A stretch of DNA of 64,000 nucleotides from contig NZ_JAAQQR010000003.1 in assembly GCF_011742555.1 (NCBI RefSeq), forward strand, positions 558,001 through 622,000, written 5' to 3'. Below are positions 33,868-45,809 of this stretch, piece by piece. The DNA is from Luteibacter jiangsuensis. GTDB lineage: Bacteria > Pseudomonadota > Gammaproteobacteria > Xanthomonadales > Rhodanobacteraceae. The position numbers and the translations under genes were made by a program. Position 1 is the stretch's first letter. The number at the start of each line of letters is the position of its first letter. The notes under the pieces are model-generated. The model saw only the letters and a list, made by a program, of their open reading frames with translations. It was not told where the DNA came from and made no database searches.

Positions 33868-34872
33868 TTATTTTCTATCGTTCCCGGAGCCGATCGCGCG
33901 CGCGATGTCCGCGAACAGGGCGTTTCGGGTCTTGGCGTCGGCGCGTGAGCCGGTGAGGAACGCGGCGACGATCACGGTGTGGCCGTCGGGCCAGGTGACG
34001 ATGCCGATGTCGTTGAACGCGGCTGTCTGACCGTCGAGCGTGTACGAGGTGCCGCATTTGTCGGCGAAACGCACGCCGGGCGGAAGGCCGGCGCGCAGGC
34101 GATTAGGCACCGTCTGGTCGTACATGAGCCGCAGCAGGCGCTGCGTGGAGGCTGCGGAAAGCAGCTTGCCGCGCCAGAGCTTCTCCAGGAAGTCTGCCGC
34201 CGCATCCGGCGTGGTGGTGTTGCGCACGTCCACCATGAAGGCCTGGTATCCGCGCTGCCTGCGAACTGCCAGTGCGGCTTCGGTTTCATTCTCGGGAATG
34301 GTCTGGCCGTTGGCTGTGTCGTCGAAGATGTGGCTGACGTCGCCTTCGCTCAGGTCGACGCGCATGCCGTCGATCCCGTGATCGCGCAGGTAGCGGGTAA
34401 CGACCGCCGGGCCGCCGAGCAATCGGATCAACGCATCCACCGCAGTGTTGTCGCTTTCGCTCACGGCCGCCACCAGCAGGCGCTCGACGGTGAAACGCAT
34501 CTGCCCGCCCGCAAAATGCGCCCCGATCGAGGGGACCGCTGAGCCGCCCACCACGTCCTTGCGGCCGATCGTCACTTCCTGATCGAGGGCGATCTTTCCT
34601 GCGTCGACTTCCGCGAGCACGGCCGCAGCCACGGGGGCCTTGAAGACGCTCATCATCGGATAGCCACGGTCGGCGTTGATGCGCGTGCGCTCATGGGTTT
34701 CCATGTCCACCACGGTCACACCGAGCGTGCCCGGTTTCGCCCGCTCGGCAAGTTGGGCCAGGGTGTCGCGCAGATGGGCATCCGTGCCGGAAGCCCAGGC
34801 AGGCATGGACATGGCCACCGCGAAACACAAGGCCGATGAGGCGCGCAGCAGGCGAAGCATGGATGTGTGCAT
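33868..34872 (-). CDS. Class A beta-lactamase (extended-loop type)
   Basis: A 334-residue periplasmic enzyme with a signal peptide (residues 1-28). Class A motifs are SVFK (Ser75, the nucleophile, and Lys78), SDN (140-142) and a KTG-equivalent that reads KCG (272-274) in ADKCGTSYT. The glutamate of the omega loop is probably Glu176 in DLSEGDVS. About 30 more residues than in TEM-type enzymes lie between it and the RNTTTP motif. The ATG at 34872 was chosen behind GGGGG; a second in-frame ATG lies 4 codons on. Two strong BlaI-type operators lie in the divergent region upstream, so it is probably inducible through the blaI/M56 pair at 22.6 kb. Confidence 0.88.
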   Translation of the reverse strand: MHTSMLRLLRASSALCFAVAMSMPAWASGTDAHLRDTLAQLAERAKPGTLGVTVVDMETHERTRINADRGYPMMSVFKAPVAAAVLAEVDAGKIALDQEVTIGRKDVVGGSAVPSIGAHFAGGQMRFTVERLLVAAVSESDNTAVDALIRLLGGPAVVTRYLRDHGIDGMRVDLSEGDVSHIFDDTANGQTIPENETEAALAVRRQRGYQAFMVDVRNTTTPDAAADFLEKLWRGKLLSAASTQRLLRLMYDQTVPNRLRAGLPPGVRFADKCGTSYTLDGQTAAFNDIGIVTWPDGHTVIVAAFLTGSRADAKTRNALFADIARAIGSGNDRK

Positions 34873-34987
34873 GGGACCCCCTGGTTGGATGCAAGCCAGA
34901 TAGTCTGCCGCAATTGGGGCAGCGGGCGGGCAGATCGGCGGCACGATGCTGACCGGCCGCCAGACGGACCGGCAGTGGCCAACTTGT

Positions 34988-35021
34988 GACTACACGTGTA
35001 ATCTGGACTACACGTGTAGTC
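34988..35021. promoter_or_regulatory. Tandem BlaI-type operators in the beta-lactamase/acetamidase divergent region
   Basis: GACTACACGTGTAATC (34988-35003) and the perfect 16-bp palindrome GACTACACGTGTAGTC (35006-35021) are 18 bp apart. Both keep the CTACA-N2-TGTA core seen before blaI. The second lies 13 nt before the start of the acetamidase-like gene, and the pair can serve both divergent promoters. Confidence 0.8.
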
Positions 35022-35034
35022 AAAGGGGTGCGTC

Positions 35035-36336
35035 ATGCGGTCTCGTATCGGGGTTATCGCTGCTCTGGGTCTGGCGGGCTTCGCCGTCACGGCCCATGCC
35101 ATGGACACGTGGGTCCTGCGCACGGACCTCTGGCAATCGCCGGCGTTTTCCACACTCCATGCGCAGCAGGACGCGAAGGCCCTGCACGGCGATCTCGACG
35201 GCGATGCCATTCGGGGCTCGGTGGAAGGCAACGCGTGGGCATTCGAAAGCACGGATACGCAGGGTCGAACGTCGCGGTTCCGGCTGCGGCTGGATAAGGA
35301 CGGAATCGCAGGCACGGCCGACATGCCGGACCCGAACGACGGAACCCGCCGTGTCACGCATGCGGTGACCGGATGGAAGGTGCCCGAGCGCACGGGCGGT
35401 CCGCGCGTCTGGGAATATCGGCCGACGAGCTATTCGAATACCTGGGACGCCGACCGGCACCCTGTACTCGTCGTGTGGCCGGGCGACACCATCCACACGA
35501 CGACGCTCGATTCCGGCGGCGTCGACGAGAACGGTGTGACCCGCGCGCTGTTCGGCAATCCGCAGACCGGGCCGTTCTTCATCGCGGGTGCCGCACCGGG
35601 TGACACGCTCGTCGTGCATATTCGTCGCCTGAAGCTCAACCGCGACTACGCCGACAGTCTCGACACCATCGTGGGACGGGCGCTCGGCGCGTCGCTGGCA
35701 GGGCAGGCAGGGAATCTCGGCAAGCCGGTCCGCTGGAAGCTCGACCGCGACAAGGGACTGGCGCGCCCCGAGGGGTCCACGGGCGCCCTTGCGAACTACG
35801 CCGTGCCGGTGAAGCCGATGCTGGGTGGACTGGCCGTCGCGCCGGGTTTCGGCATGCCGGCGATCTCCACGGGTGACACCAGCCGCTTCGGCGGCAACAT
35901 GGACTTCAACGAAGTGGTCGAGGGCAACATCGTCTACCTGCCGGTGCAACAGCCGGGCGCGCTGCTGTACTTCGGCGATGCGCACGCCCTCCAGGGCGAT
36001 GGCGAAACCACGCAGTACGCGCTCGAAACATCCATGGATGTCACGGTGACCGTCGAACTGATCCGGGGGCGTACGGTGTCGATGCCGAGGGTCGAATCGC
36101 CCACGCGCATCATGGTGCTGGGACAGGCCGGCTCGCTCGACGACGCACTGAAGGCCGCGAGTACCGGCACGATCCAGTGGCTGCAGCAGGATTACGGCTT
36201 GACCCTGTCCCAGGCCGCGCAGGTGCTCGGCACGGCCGTGCACTACACGGTGGCCAACCTGGCCGGCCGGAGCGTCGGCGTCGCGGCGTCCATCGACAAG
36301 GCGCTGCTTCCCGAGCGGAGAGTGGGCCCACCGTGA
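35035..36336 (+). CDS. Secreted acetamidase/formamidase-family protein
   Basis: A 433-residue protein with a signal peptide (residues 1-22, ending VTAHA). About 100 residues of unassigned sequence follow, then an acetamidase/formamidase (FmdA_AmdA) fold. Typical phrases are VVWPGDTIHTTTLDSGG, NPQTGPFFIAGAAPGDTLVVHI and FGGNMDFNEVVEGNIVYLPV, then LLYFGDAHALQGDGE. Members of this family hydrolyse short amides to ammonia and acid; the usual ones are cytoplasmic, while this is exported. It shares a BlaI-type operator pair with the beta-lactamase, which suggests a role under cell-wall or antibiotic stress. The substrate is unknown. Confidence 0.85.
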   Translation: MRSRIGVIAALGLAGFAVTAHAMDTWVLRTDLWQSPAFSTLHAQQDAKALHGDLDGDAIRGSVEGNAWAFESTDTQGRTSRFRLRLDKDGIAGTADMPDPNDGTRRVTHAVTGWKVPERTGGPRVWEYRPTSYSNTWDADRHPVLVVWPGDTIHTTTLDSGGVDENGVTRALFGNPQTGPFFIAGAAPGDTLVVHIRRLKLNRDYADSLDTIVGRALGASLAGQAGNLGKPVRWKLDRDKGLARPEGSTGALANYAVPVKPMLGGLAVAPGFGMPAISTGDTSRFGGNMDFNEVVEGNIVYLPVQQPGALLYFGDAHALQGDGETTQYALETSMDVTVTVELIRGRTVSMPRVESPTRIMVLGQAGSLDDALKAASTGTIQWLQQDYGLTLSQAAQVLGTAVHYTVANLAGRSVGVAASIDKALLPERRVGPP

Positions 36337-36355
36337 GGTGGGCCCACGTCCGGCC

Positions 36356-39398
<3,043 letters not shown>

Positions 39399-39511
39399 GG
39401 CTTGGCTCCGGTGCGTGTGTGGTTGGGATGGAGATAGTCTGGGCGCACGGAGTGATCTCGACGAGCCTCCAATAGCTCGATAAGATGCTCAAAAGTATCA
39501 CCGGGGGTCGC

Positions 39512-40486
39512 ATGTCCGAAGATGTCGATTGGTTGAGCCGCTTCCTGGCCGTGGTCTCGGTGTCGGGACGGCTGGAAATCCGCTGCGCGTATCGCGCGCC
39601 GTGGATCGTCAACGCCGAGATCTCGCTGCCCGGCGAGGTGCCCTACCACTTGCTCCTGCGCGGGACGGCGCGGGTGGAAGGCCCCCAGGGCGAGGTCGTG
39701 GAGTTGCATGCGGGCGACGCGGTGCTTTTCCCGCACGGTTCCGCCCATGTGTTGCGCGACGGCAGCGGTCTTCCGCCGGCGCGCACGCACGAGCGGCAGA
39801 CGCCGAACGTCGTCCTCAGCGAGAACGAAGGCACGGGCGAGCCCCTGGACATGCTTTGCGGCCGGTTTGCCATCGCGGCGCCCCACGACCGCTGGCTGCG
39901 CAGCTATCTGCCTTCCACGCTGGTCGTGCGCACGGGCGGCGCAACAGGCGGCGACGAAGCCGATTCCGCCGCGCGGCACCTGGCTTCGCTGGTGGAGCTG
40001 ATGCGCGCGGAGTCCACCGATGGCCGCCCCGGCGGATACGCGATACTGAACGCGCTGTCCGCCGCGCTCTTCGCGCTGGTGTTGCGCGTGGCAAGTCAGT
40101 CCGATGCGCCGCCGCCGGGCTTGCTTGCGCTGGCCGCGCATCCACGCCTCGCGCCGGCGATCTCCGCGATGCTGGCCGAGCCGGCGCGTGCGTGGACGCT
40201 TCCCGAATTGGCGGCGTTGTGCAATATGTCGCGCGCCACCTTCATGCGTCGCTTCCAGGAAGGCCTGGGCAAGTCCGCGAGCGAACTCCTGCAGGACATC
40301 CGCATGAGTCTGGCCGCCAATGAACTGAAGAATTCCGTGCGCTCGACGGAGGCGGTGGCCGAAGCCGTCGGCTATCAGTCGGTGGCCGCGTTCCGTCGCG
40401 TGTTCACGCAGTCGATCGGCATGGCGCCGGGAGCATGGCGGCGGCAATTCCGCATCGGGTCGGAAACGCAGGCGGCGCACGTATAG
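39512..40486 (+). CDS. AraC-family regulator with cupin domain
   Basis: A 324-residue regulator. An N-terminal cupin_6 domain (about 20-190) with YHLLLRGTARVEG, LHAGDAVLFPHGSAHVLRDG and LDMLCGRFAIAAPHD is followed by two AraC helix-turn-helix units (WTLPELAALCNMSRATFMRRF and TEAVAEAVGYQSVAAFRRVF). Cupin_6 AraC proteins often govern a neighbouring AhpD-like or oxidoreductase gene. The ATG at 39512 was preferred because GGGGG lies 4 nt upstream of it; one at 39485 is also possible. It is divergent from the AhpD-like gene across about 110 bp. Confidence 0.88.
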   Translation: MSEDVDWLSRFLAVVSVSGRLEIRCAYRAPWIVNAEISLPGEVPYHLLLRGTARVEGPQGEVVELHAGDAVLFPHGSAHVLRDGSGLPPARTHERQTPNVVLSENEGTGEPLDMLCGRFAIAAPHDRWLRSYLPSTLVVRTGGATGGDEADSAARHLASLVELMRAESTDGRPGGYAILNALSAALFALVLRVASQSDAPPPGLLALAAHPRLAPAISAMLAEPARAWTLPELAALCNMSRATFMRRFQEGLGKSASELLQDIRMSLAANELKNSVRSTEAVAEAVGYQSVAAFRRVFTQSIGMAPGAWRRQFRIGSETQAAHV

Positions 40487-40618
40487 CCGCATACCGAAAT
40501 TTCTTGCGTCGCGTCTTACAGGCAAGACCGTTCGCCAATGATGCTTGACCCTGTTCGCGCCTGCCGACTAAATAGCCGGCCGGGCCAGCGTCCGAACCCT
40601 CCCTCGCCAAGCGTATCC

Positions 40619-41923
40619 ATGACCGTCACCGCCGATTCCGCTCACATCGACAACCGTCCGCTCGATCGAAGGGACGCGAAGACCCTCGTGCTTTCCGCGC
40701 TCGGTGGTGCCCTCGAGTTCTACGACTTCGTGATCTTCGCCTACTTCGCGAAGACCCTCGGCCATCTGTTCTTCCCGCCGGGTACGTCGGACTGGGTGGC
40801 GCAGTTGCAGGCTTTCAGCATCTTCGCGGTGGGGTATCTCGCGCGGCCGCTCGGCGGACTGGTGATGGCGCACTTCGGCGACCGCATCGGACGCAAGCGC
40901 ATGTTCACCCTGAGCGTGTTCCTGATGGCGGTGCCCACGCTGATCATCGGCGTGCTGCCGACCTACGCGACCATCGGCGTGCTCGCGCCGGTGCTCCTCA
41001 CCCTGCTGCGCGTGGTGCAGGGCATCGCCATCGGCGGCGAGGTACCGGGAGCATGGGTGTTCGTGGCCGAGCACGTACCGCGGCACCGCGTGGGCCTGGC
41101 GTGCGCCAGCCTCAGCGCCGGGCTCACCTTCGGCATCCTCATCGGGTCGCTCGTGGCGGCGGGCATGAATGCGCGAATGTCGCCCGCGGAAATGCTCGAC
41201 CACGGTTGGCGCATCGCCTTCCTGCTCGGCGGCGTGTTCGGCTTCTTCGCGGTGTACCTGCGCCGGTGGCTGAGCGAAACGCCCGTGTTCGCGCGCATGC
41301 GCGAACGCAAGGAACTCACGACCGAACTTCCGGCATGGGTGGTGCTGCGCGACCACCTGCCGTCGGTGCTCCTGTCGATGGTGGTCACCTGGGTGCTCAC
41401 GGCCGCCATCGTCGTGGTGATCCTGATGACGCCGACGCTCATGCAGACGGCGTTCCATGTGGCATCCGCGCGTGCGTTCACCGCCGGCAGTCTCGCGGCG
41501 CTGGCGCTCTGCATCGGTTGCGTGCTCGGTGGCCTTCTCGTCGACTGGCAGGGAAAGGCGCGAGCCATGCTGGTGGCGTCGCTGGGCCTCGCCATCAGCA
41601 CCTATGCGCTTTATGCCGACCTGAAGGCCGGCGGCGCGAACCTGTTCGTGCTCTATTCGTTCGCGGGACTGTTTGCGGGCGTGGCCGGCATCGTTCCCTC
41701 CGTGCTCGTCGCGGCGTTCCCGCCCGCGATCCGCTTCTCCGGCATCTCGCTGTCCTACAACGTGGCCTATGCCATATGCGGCGCCGCGACGCCCGTGCTG
41801 GTCGGGTACCTGGCGAAGTCGGCCGGCGGTCTCGGTCCCGCGCATTATGTGGGCCTGGTGGCGCTAGTCGGCGCCTGCAGTGCCTTCTACATGATGCGCC
41901 AGCGAAAAACGTCCGCCTCGTAA
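40619..41923 (+). CDS. MFS transporter, metabolite:H+ symporter (MHS) type
   Basis: A 434-residue inner-membrane carrier with about 12 transmembrane segments. The MHS-family phrases are GGALEFYDFVIFAYFA, RPLGGLVMAHFGDRIGRKRMF (motif A region) and GIAIGGEVPGAWVFVAEHVP. Relatives import proline/betaine, shikimate, citrate or alpha-ketoglutarate with protons. It lies downstream of the AraC regulator on the same strand with 132 nt between; the open frame extends 27 codons upstream, but the ATG at 40619 begins the conserved part. The substrate is not known. Confidence 0.88.
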   Translation: MTVTADSAHIDNRPLDRRDAKTLVLSALGGALEFYDFVIFAYFAKTLGHLFFPPGTSDWVAQLQAFSIFAVGYLARPLGGLVMAHFGDRIGRKRMFTLSVFLMAVPTLIIGVLPTYATIGVLAPVLLTLLRVVQGIAIGGEVPGAWVFVAEHVPRHRVGLACASLSAGLTFGILIGSLVAAGMNARMSPAEMLDHGWRIAFLLGGVFGFFAVYLRRWLSETPVFARMRERKELTTELPAWVVLRDHLPSVLLSMVVTWVLTAAIVVVILMTPTLMQTAFHVASARAFTAGSLAALALCIGCVLGGLLVDWQGKARAMLVASLGLAISTYALYADLKAGGANLFVLYSFAGLFAGVAGIVPSVLVAAFPPAIRFSGISLSYNVAYAICGAATPVLVGYLAKSAGGLGPAHYVGLVALVGACSAFYMMRQRKTSAS

Positions 41924-42106
41924 CCCGATCGCGACCCTTTCGTTTCACGCTCTTTTCATGCCCGTGACGGCGGCCCTCGGCCGCCCGCATATGACAGTTG
42001 CGCCGGCCACGGACGTTGGGCATCCTTTTCTCGCCGCGGCGGTGCCGCCGCGCTTACCGGATCGTTCCCCGCGGTCCACCGTCGTCCTCACACCTCGCTC
42101 CAGACC

Positions 42107-42556
42107 ATGACTGACGTCATCACCCTCGGCTGGCGCGAACGGCTCGCTCTTCCGTCGCTCGGCGTTCCCGTCCTCAAGGCCAAGCTCGACACGGGCGCGC
42201 GCTCGTCGTCGCTGCATGTGGAATGGCTGGACGTGGACGAGCGGGCGGACGGCACCTGGTTGCGTTTCCAGGTGCGCACCACCCGCAAGGGCGGGGTATC
42301 GGCGCCGTGCGAGGCCCGGGCCATCGGCCGGCGTTCCGTCACCGATTCGGGTGGCCACACGACGACGCGCTGGTTCATCCATACCGACGTGGAGCTCGCC
42401 GGACGCCGCTTCATGGCGGAGGTGAACCTCACCGACAGGCGGCACATGCTGTTCCCCCTTCTGCTCGGCCGGACCGCCCTCGACGGACGCTTCCTGGTCG
42501 ACCCATCGCTTTCCTATTCGCAGACGCCGCGCCGCGTCGTCCGGGACCCGTCATGA
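42107..42556 (+). CDS. rimB: RimB-like retropepsin-type protease partner of RimK
   Basis: A 149-residue protein of the 'ATP-dependent zinc protease' (PF05618) family, now known as a retropepsin-like aspartic protease. The active-site stretch is [14 protein letters not shown], with the single catalytic Asp, and the C-terminal part has [18 protein letters not shown]. In Pseudomonas, RimB limits the poly-glutamate tails that RimK adds to ribosomal protein S6. The gene overlaps rimK by ATGA, so the two are co-translated. The upstream 180 nt hold the promoter. Confidence 0.88.
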   Translation: MTDVITLGWRERLALPSLGVPVLKAKLDTGARSSSLHVEWLDVDERADGTWLRFQVRTTRKGGVSAPCEARAIGRRSVTDSGGHTTTRWFIHTDVELAGRRFMAEVNLTDRRHMLFPLLLGRTALDGRFLVDPSLSYSQTPRRVVRDPS

Positions 42557-43488
42557 AGATCGCCATCCTGTCGCGCAACGCGCGGCTGTACTCCACCCAG
42601 CGCCTGATGGAGGCGGCGCGCAAGCGCAAGCACACGGTTCGTGTCATCGACCCCCTGCGCTGTTACATGAGCATCGCGCCGCAGTCGTTCGCCATCCATT
42701 TCAAGGGCAAGCCACTGGGGCCCGTGGACTGCGTGATCCCGCGCATCGGCGCATCCAGCACCTTCTACGGCACGGCCGTGCTCCGACAACTGGAACTGAT
42801 GGGCGTGTTCACGCCCAATCCGTCCGACGCGGTGCTGCGCGCGCGGGACAAGCTGCGCTGCCTCCAGCTGCTCGCCGCCCGCGGTGTCGAGATGCCTCTC
42901 ACCGTGATCGGCGACAACCCGGATGACACCGCCGACCTGATGGCCATGCTGGGCGACCCGCCGCACGTCATCAAATTGAACGAAGGCACGCAGGGCACCG
43001 GCGTGGTGCTGGCCGAGAAACGTTCGGCGTCGCAGAGCGTCATCGAGGCTTTCCGCGGGCTGTACGCCAACTTCCTGGTTCAGGAGTTCATCCGCGAGGC
43101 GAACGGGCAGGACCTGCGCTGCTTCGTCGTGGGCAACCAGGTGGTGGCGTCGATGCAGCGGTCCTCGGCCCCGGGCGAGTTCCGCGCCAATATCCATCGC
43201 GGCGGCACCGCAGCGGCCGTGGAGCTGTCGGACGACGAGCGCCGGGTGGCGGTGGAGGCCGCATCGGCCCTGGGGCTGGAGGTGGCCGGCGTGGACCTCC
43301 TGCGTTCCTCACGCGGCCCCCTGCTCCTGGAGGTGAACGCCTCACCCGGCCTGGAAGGCATCGAGGGAAGCACCGGGGTGGACGTGGCCGCCGCCATCGT
43401 CGCCCACTGCGAAGCCCGTCTGGCTGAACGGCCGGTCGCCCCGAAGGCCCGAAAACCGCGGGTCGCGAAGGGGTTAACGGCGATTTAA
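42553..43488 (+). CDS. rimK: Ribosomal protein S6-L-glutamate ligase RimK
   Basis: A 311-residue ATP-grasp ligase that adds glutamates to the C-terminus of S6. Family motifs are [38 protein letters not shown], the ATP-grasp loop [15 protein letters not shown] and the metal-binding end [16 protein letters not shown]. The N- and C-termini match the family, with a short basic tail ([13 protein letters not shown]). It starts inside the rimB stop codon (ATGA). A strong intrinsic terminator follows at 43562. Confidence 0.96.
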   Translation: MKIAILSRNARLYSTQRLMEAARKRKHTVRVIDPLRCYMSIAPQSFAIHFKGKPLGPVDCVIPRIGASSTFYGTAVLRQLELMGVFTPNPSDAVLRARDKLRCLQLLAARGVEMPLTVIGDNPDDTADLMAMLGDPPHVIKLNEGTQGTGVVLAEKRSASQSVIEAFRGLYANFLVQEFIREANGQDLRCFVVGNQVVASMQRSSAPGEFRANIHRGGTAAAVELSDDERRVAVEAASALGLEVAGVDLLRSSRGPLLLEVNASPGLEGIEGSTGVDVAAAIVAHCEARLAERPVAPKARKPRVAKGLTAI

Positions 43489-43561
43489 AGGGCCGTCCCC
43501 TATAAAGGTCCCACTGTGATTCCGCGACGCGGGGTGACGGTATCGGGGCAGTAGTTCTTTC

Positions 43562-43597
43562 GGCCCGGGCGGGTTTCCCCGCCCGGGCCTCTCTTTT
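43562..43597 (+). terminator. Strong intrinsic terminator after rimK
   Basis: A perfect 12-bp GC stem (GGCCCGGGCGGG/CCCGCCCGGGCC) with a TTTC loop is followed by TCTCTTTT. It starts 74 nt after the rimK stop, leaving room for a short untranslated tail or a small RNA gene. Confidence 0.85.
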
Positions 43598-43703
43598 AGG
43601 GAGGCAGGCAGGCCGCGGTGCTGTCCGCTTCACCCATTCCCCGTTAAGCTTGCTGTCGCAATACTCCTAAGACTCAAAGCGACCGCACAACACGGAGTGC
43701 CGC

Positions 43704-44390
43704 ATGCGCGTTCTGGTCATCGAAGACAACACCGACATCGCGACCAACATCGGGGATTACCTCGAAGACCGCGGCCATGTTGTGGATTTCGCCGGCGACG
43801 GCGTCACCGGCCTGCACCTGGCGGTGGTGCACGATTTCGACGTCATCGTGCTCGACCTCACCCTGCCGGGCATGGACGGTCTGGACGTGGCGAAAAAGCT
43901 GCGCCACGAGGCGCACAAGCAGACCCCGGTGCTGATGCTCACGGCCCGCGACTCCCTGGAGCACAAGCTCACCGGTTTCGAGTCCGGCGCCGACGATTAC
44001 ATGACCAAGCCGTTCGCCCTGCAGGAACTGGCGGCGCGCCTGGAAGTGCTGGCCCGTCGCGGCAAGGGCCCGCAAAGCCGGGTGCTGAAGGTCGGCGGCC
44101 TCACCTACAACCTCGACACCCTCACGGTCACCCGCGAAGGCAAGTCCATCCAGCTGAACCCCATCGGCCTGAAGCTGCTCCAGGCGCTGATGGAGGCCAG
44201 CCCCTCGGTGGTCACCCGCCAGGACCTGGAACAGCGCGTGTGGGGCGAGGAACTCCCCGATTCCGACTCCCTGCGCGTGCACATCCACGGGCTGCGCGCG
44301 GCCATCGACAAACCGTTCGAGAAGCCGCTGATCCACACGCGTCACGGTATCGGATACCGCATGGTCGATCCGGATGCGGTCCAGGCGTAA
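43704..44390 (+). CDS. OmpR-family response regulator
   Basis: A 228-residue regulator. The receiver has EDN (acidic pocket), Asp in VIVLDLTLPG (about residue 51), the switch MLTARD and the lysine in YMTKPF. The C-terminal winged-helix domain covers about 125-220, with LLQALMEASPSVVTRQDLEQ and the recognition part VHIHGLRAAIDKPF. It overlaps the kinase gene by 17 nt, so the pair forms one two-component system. The neighbouring TonB receptor operon could be its target, but that operon also has a Pho-like box. Confidence 0.92.
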   Translation: MRVLVIEDNTDIATNIGDYLEDRGHVVDFAGDGVTGLHLAVVHDFDVIVLDLTLPGMDGLDVAKKLRHEAHKQTPVLMLTARDSLEHKLTGFESGADDYMTKPFALQELAARLEVLARRGKGPQSRVLKVGGLTYNLDTLTVTREGKSIQLNPIGLKLLQALMEASPSVVTRQDLEQRVWGEELPDSDSLRVHIHGLRAAIDKPFEKPLIHTRHGIGYRMVDPDAVQA

Positions 44391-45657
44391 GCTCCGTTTC
44401 CGACTCATCGTCACGTTCACGCTGTTCGGGTTCGGCCTGAGCGCCCTGTTCGCGTACGCCGCGCTCAACATTCGCGAGCGCGTCGAAGAGCAACTGATCA
44501 ATTCGGCCCTCCAGGACGAAGTCGATTCGCTCAACGCCAAGGTGCGGGCCAATCCGAACGTGGCGCCGCCCTTCGACATCGTGAAGGGTGCGACCTTCAG
44601 CGACCGCACGATCTACAAGGCGCCGCTGAACTGGCAGTCGCTCGGGACGGGCGTGCACGATCTCTACGAGACGGGCAAGGACGGGCGAAGCCACCACTAC
44701 AAGGTAGCCGTGCGCAGGGAAGGGGGCATCATCAGCTTCCTCCAGTTCGACGTGTCCCGCGACGAACTCGGCAAGCGCCAGCTCATCACCAGCGTGGTGG
44801 CCGCGGTGTTCCTGTTCGGCCTGATGTCGCTGGTGCTGGGCGTGTGGCTGTCTTCGCGCGTGCTGCGTCCCGTCACCGACCTCGCCAGCCGCCTGCGCGA
44901 TTTTCGCCGCGTGGGCAAGGCCGAGGCTCTGGCGCCGCACTTTGCGGACGACGAGGTGGGGGAGCTGGCCGTGGCGCTCGACGAATACGCCATGCGGCTC
45001 ACCTCGGTGGTGGAGCGCGACCGCGAATTCAATTCCGACGTGAGCCACGAGTTGCGCACGCCGCTTGCCGTCATCGCCAGTACCACCGAGCTGCTTCAGG
45101 GGTCGCCCGACCTCACCGACAAGTTGCGCGAACGCCTGAAGCGCATCGAACGCGCATCGCGCCAGGCCACGGAACTCATCGAGGCATTGTTGCTGTTGTC
45201 GCGCGCGGAGCGCCGCGGACCAACACGCGGCGAGACCACGGATGTGGCCAAGGTCGCCTCCGACGTCATCGAGAGCCAGCGGCCGCAGATGGGCGGCAAG
45301 CCGATCGAGATCGAACTGATCGCCGACGGCTCGGTGACCGTGAACGCGCCGGCCTCCGTAGTATCGGTAGCCCTGACCAACCTGATCGGCAACGCCATCA
45401 AGTACACGATGGAAGGCAAGGTCACGGTGCGCGTGCTCGACGGGCGCATCGACGTCATCGACACCGGCCCCGGCATCAAGCCCGAGGACGCGGAGAAACT
45501 CTTCCAGCGCGGCATCCGCGGCGAAAGTGCCACGGGTGGCGGCGCGGGCCTGGGTCTGGCCATCGTGCGCCGCCTGTGCGAACTCTACGGCTGGGACGTT
45601 TCCCTGCGGCCACGCCCCGAGATGGCTGGCGCCATCTCGACGATCGATTTCCGCTGA
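44374..45657 (+). CDS. Membrane sensor histidine kinase
   Basis: A 427-residue kinase with two transmembrane segments (about 9-31 and 132-157) enclosing a periplasmic sensor of some 100 residues that resembles no named domain. Then come a HAMP-like linker, HisKA with the motif SDVSHELRTPLAVIAST, and an HATPase with LTNLIGNAIKYTM, DTGPGIK and GGGAGLGLAIVRRL. It pairs with the OmpR-type regulator, whose gene overlaps its start by 17 nt. The signal is not known. Confidence 0.92.
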   Translation: MRSRRKLRFRLIVTFTLFGFGLSALFAYAALNIRERVEEQLINSALQDEVDSLNAKVRANPNVAPPFDIVKGATFSDRTIYKAPLNWQSLGTGVHDLYETGKDGRSHHYKVAVRREGGIISFLQFDVSRDELGKRQLITSVVAAVFLFGLMSLVLGVWLSSRVLRPVTDLASRLRDFRRVGKAEALAPHFADDEVGELAVALDEYAMRLTSVVERDREFNSDVSHELRTPLAVIASTTELLQGSPDLTDKLRERLKRIERASRQATELIEALLLLSRAERRGPTRGETTDVAKVASDVIESQRPQMGGKPIEIELIADGSVTVNAPASVVSVALTNLIGNAIKYTMEGKVTVRVLDGRIDVIDTGPGIKPEDAEKLFQRGIRGESATGGGAGLGLAIVRRLCELYGWDVSLRPRPEMAGAISTIDFR

Positions 45658-45683
45658 GGAATCGCGACCTGCGCGTCGCAGGA

Positions 45684-45713
45684 CCGTCATCTCACGTGTC
45701 ATCAAGATTTCAT
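45684..45713 (+). promoter_or_regulatory. Candidate Pho box before the TonB receptor operon
   Basis: Three GTCAT-like elements (CCGTCAT, TGTCAT, TTTCAT) are spaced 12 and 11 bp apart. The best part, GTGTCATCAAGATTTCAT (45696-45713), matches 13 of 18 bases of the E. coli phoA box. It lies about 100 bp before the receptor start, in the gap after the kinase gene. Confidence 0.55.
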
Positions 45714-45809
45714 TTAGACGTCCGACCATGTGGCGCTTCCATGGCGCGTGTCGGGCAACCTCAGGGGAGGAACCGCCGCAGCGCGCCCGCGTAAGAAGGG
45801 ACGTCGCTC

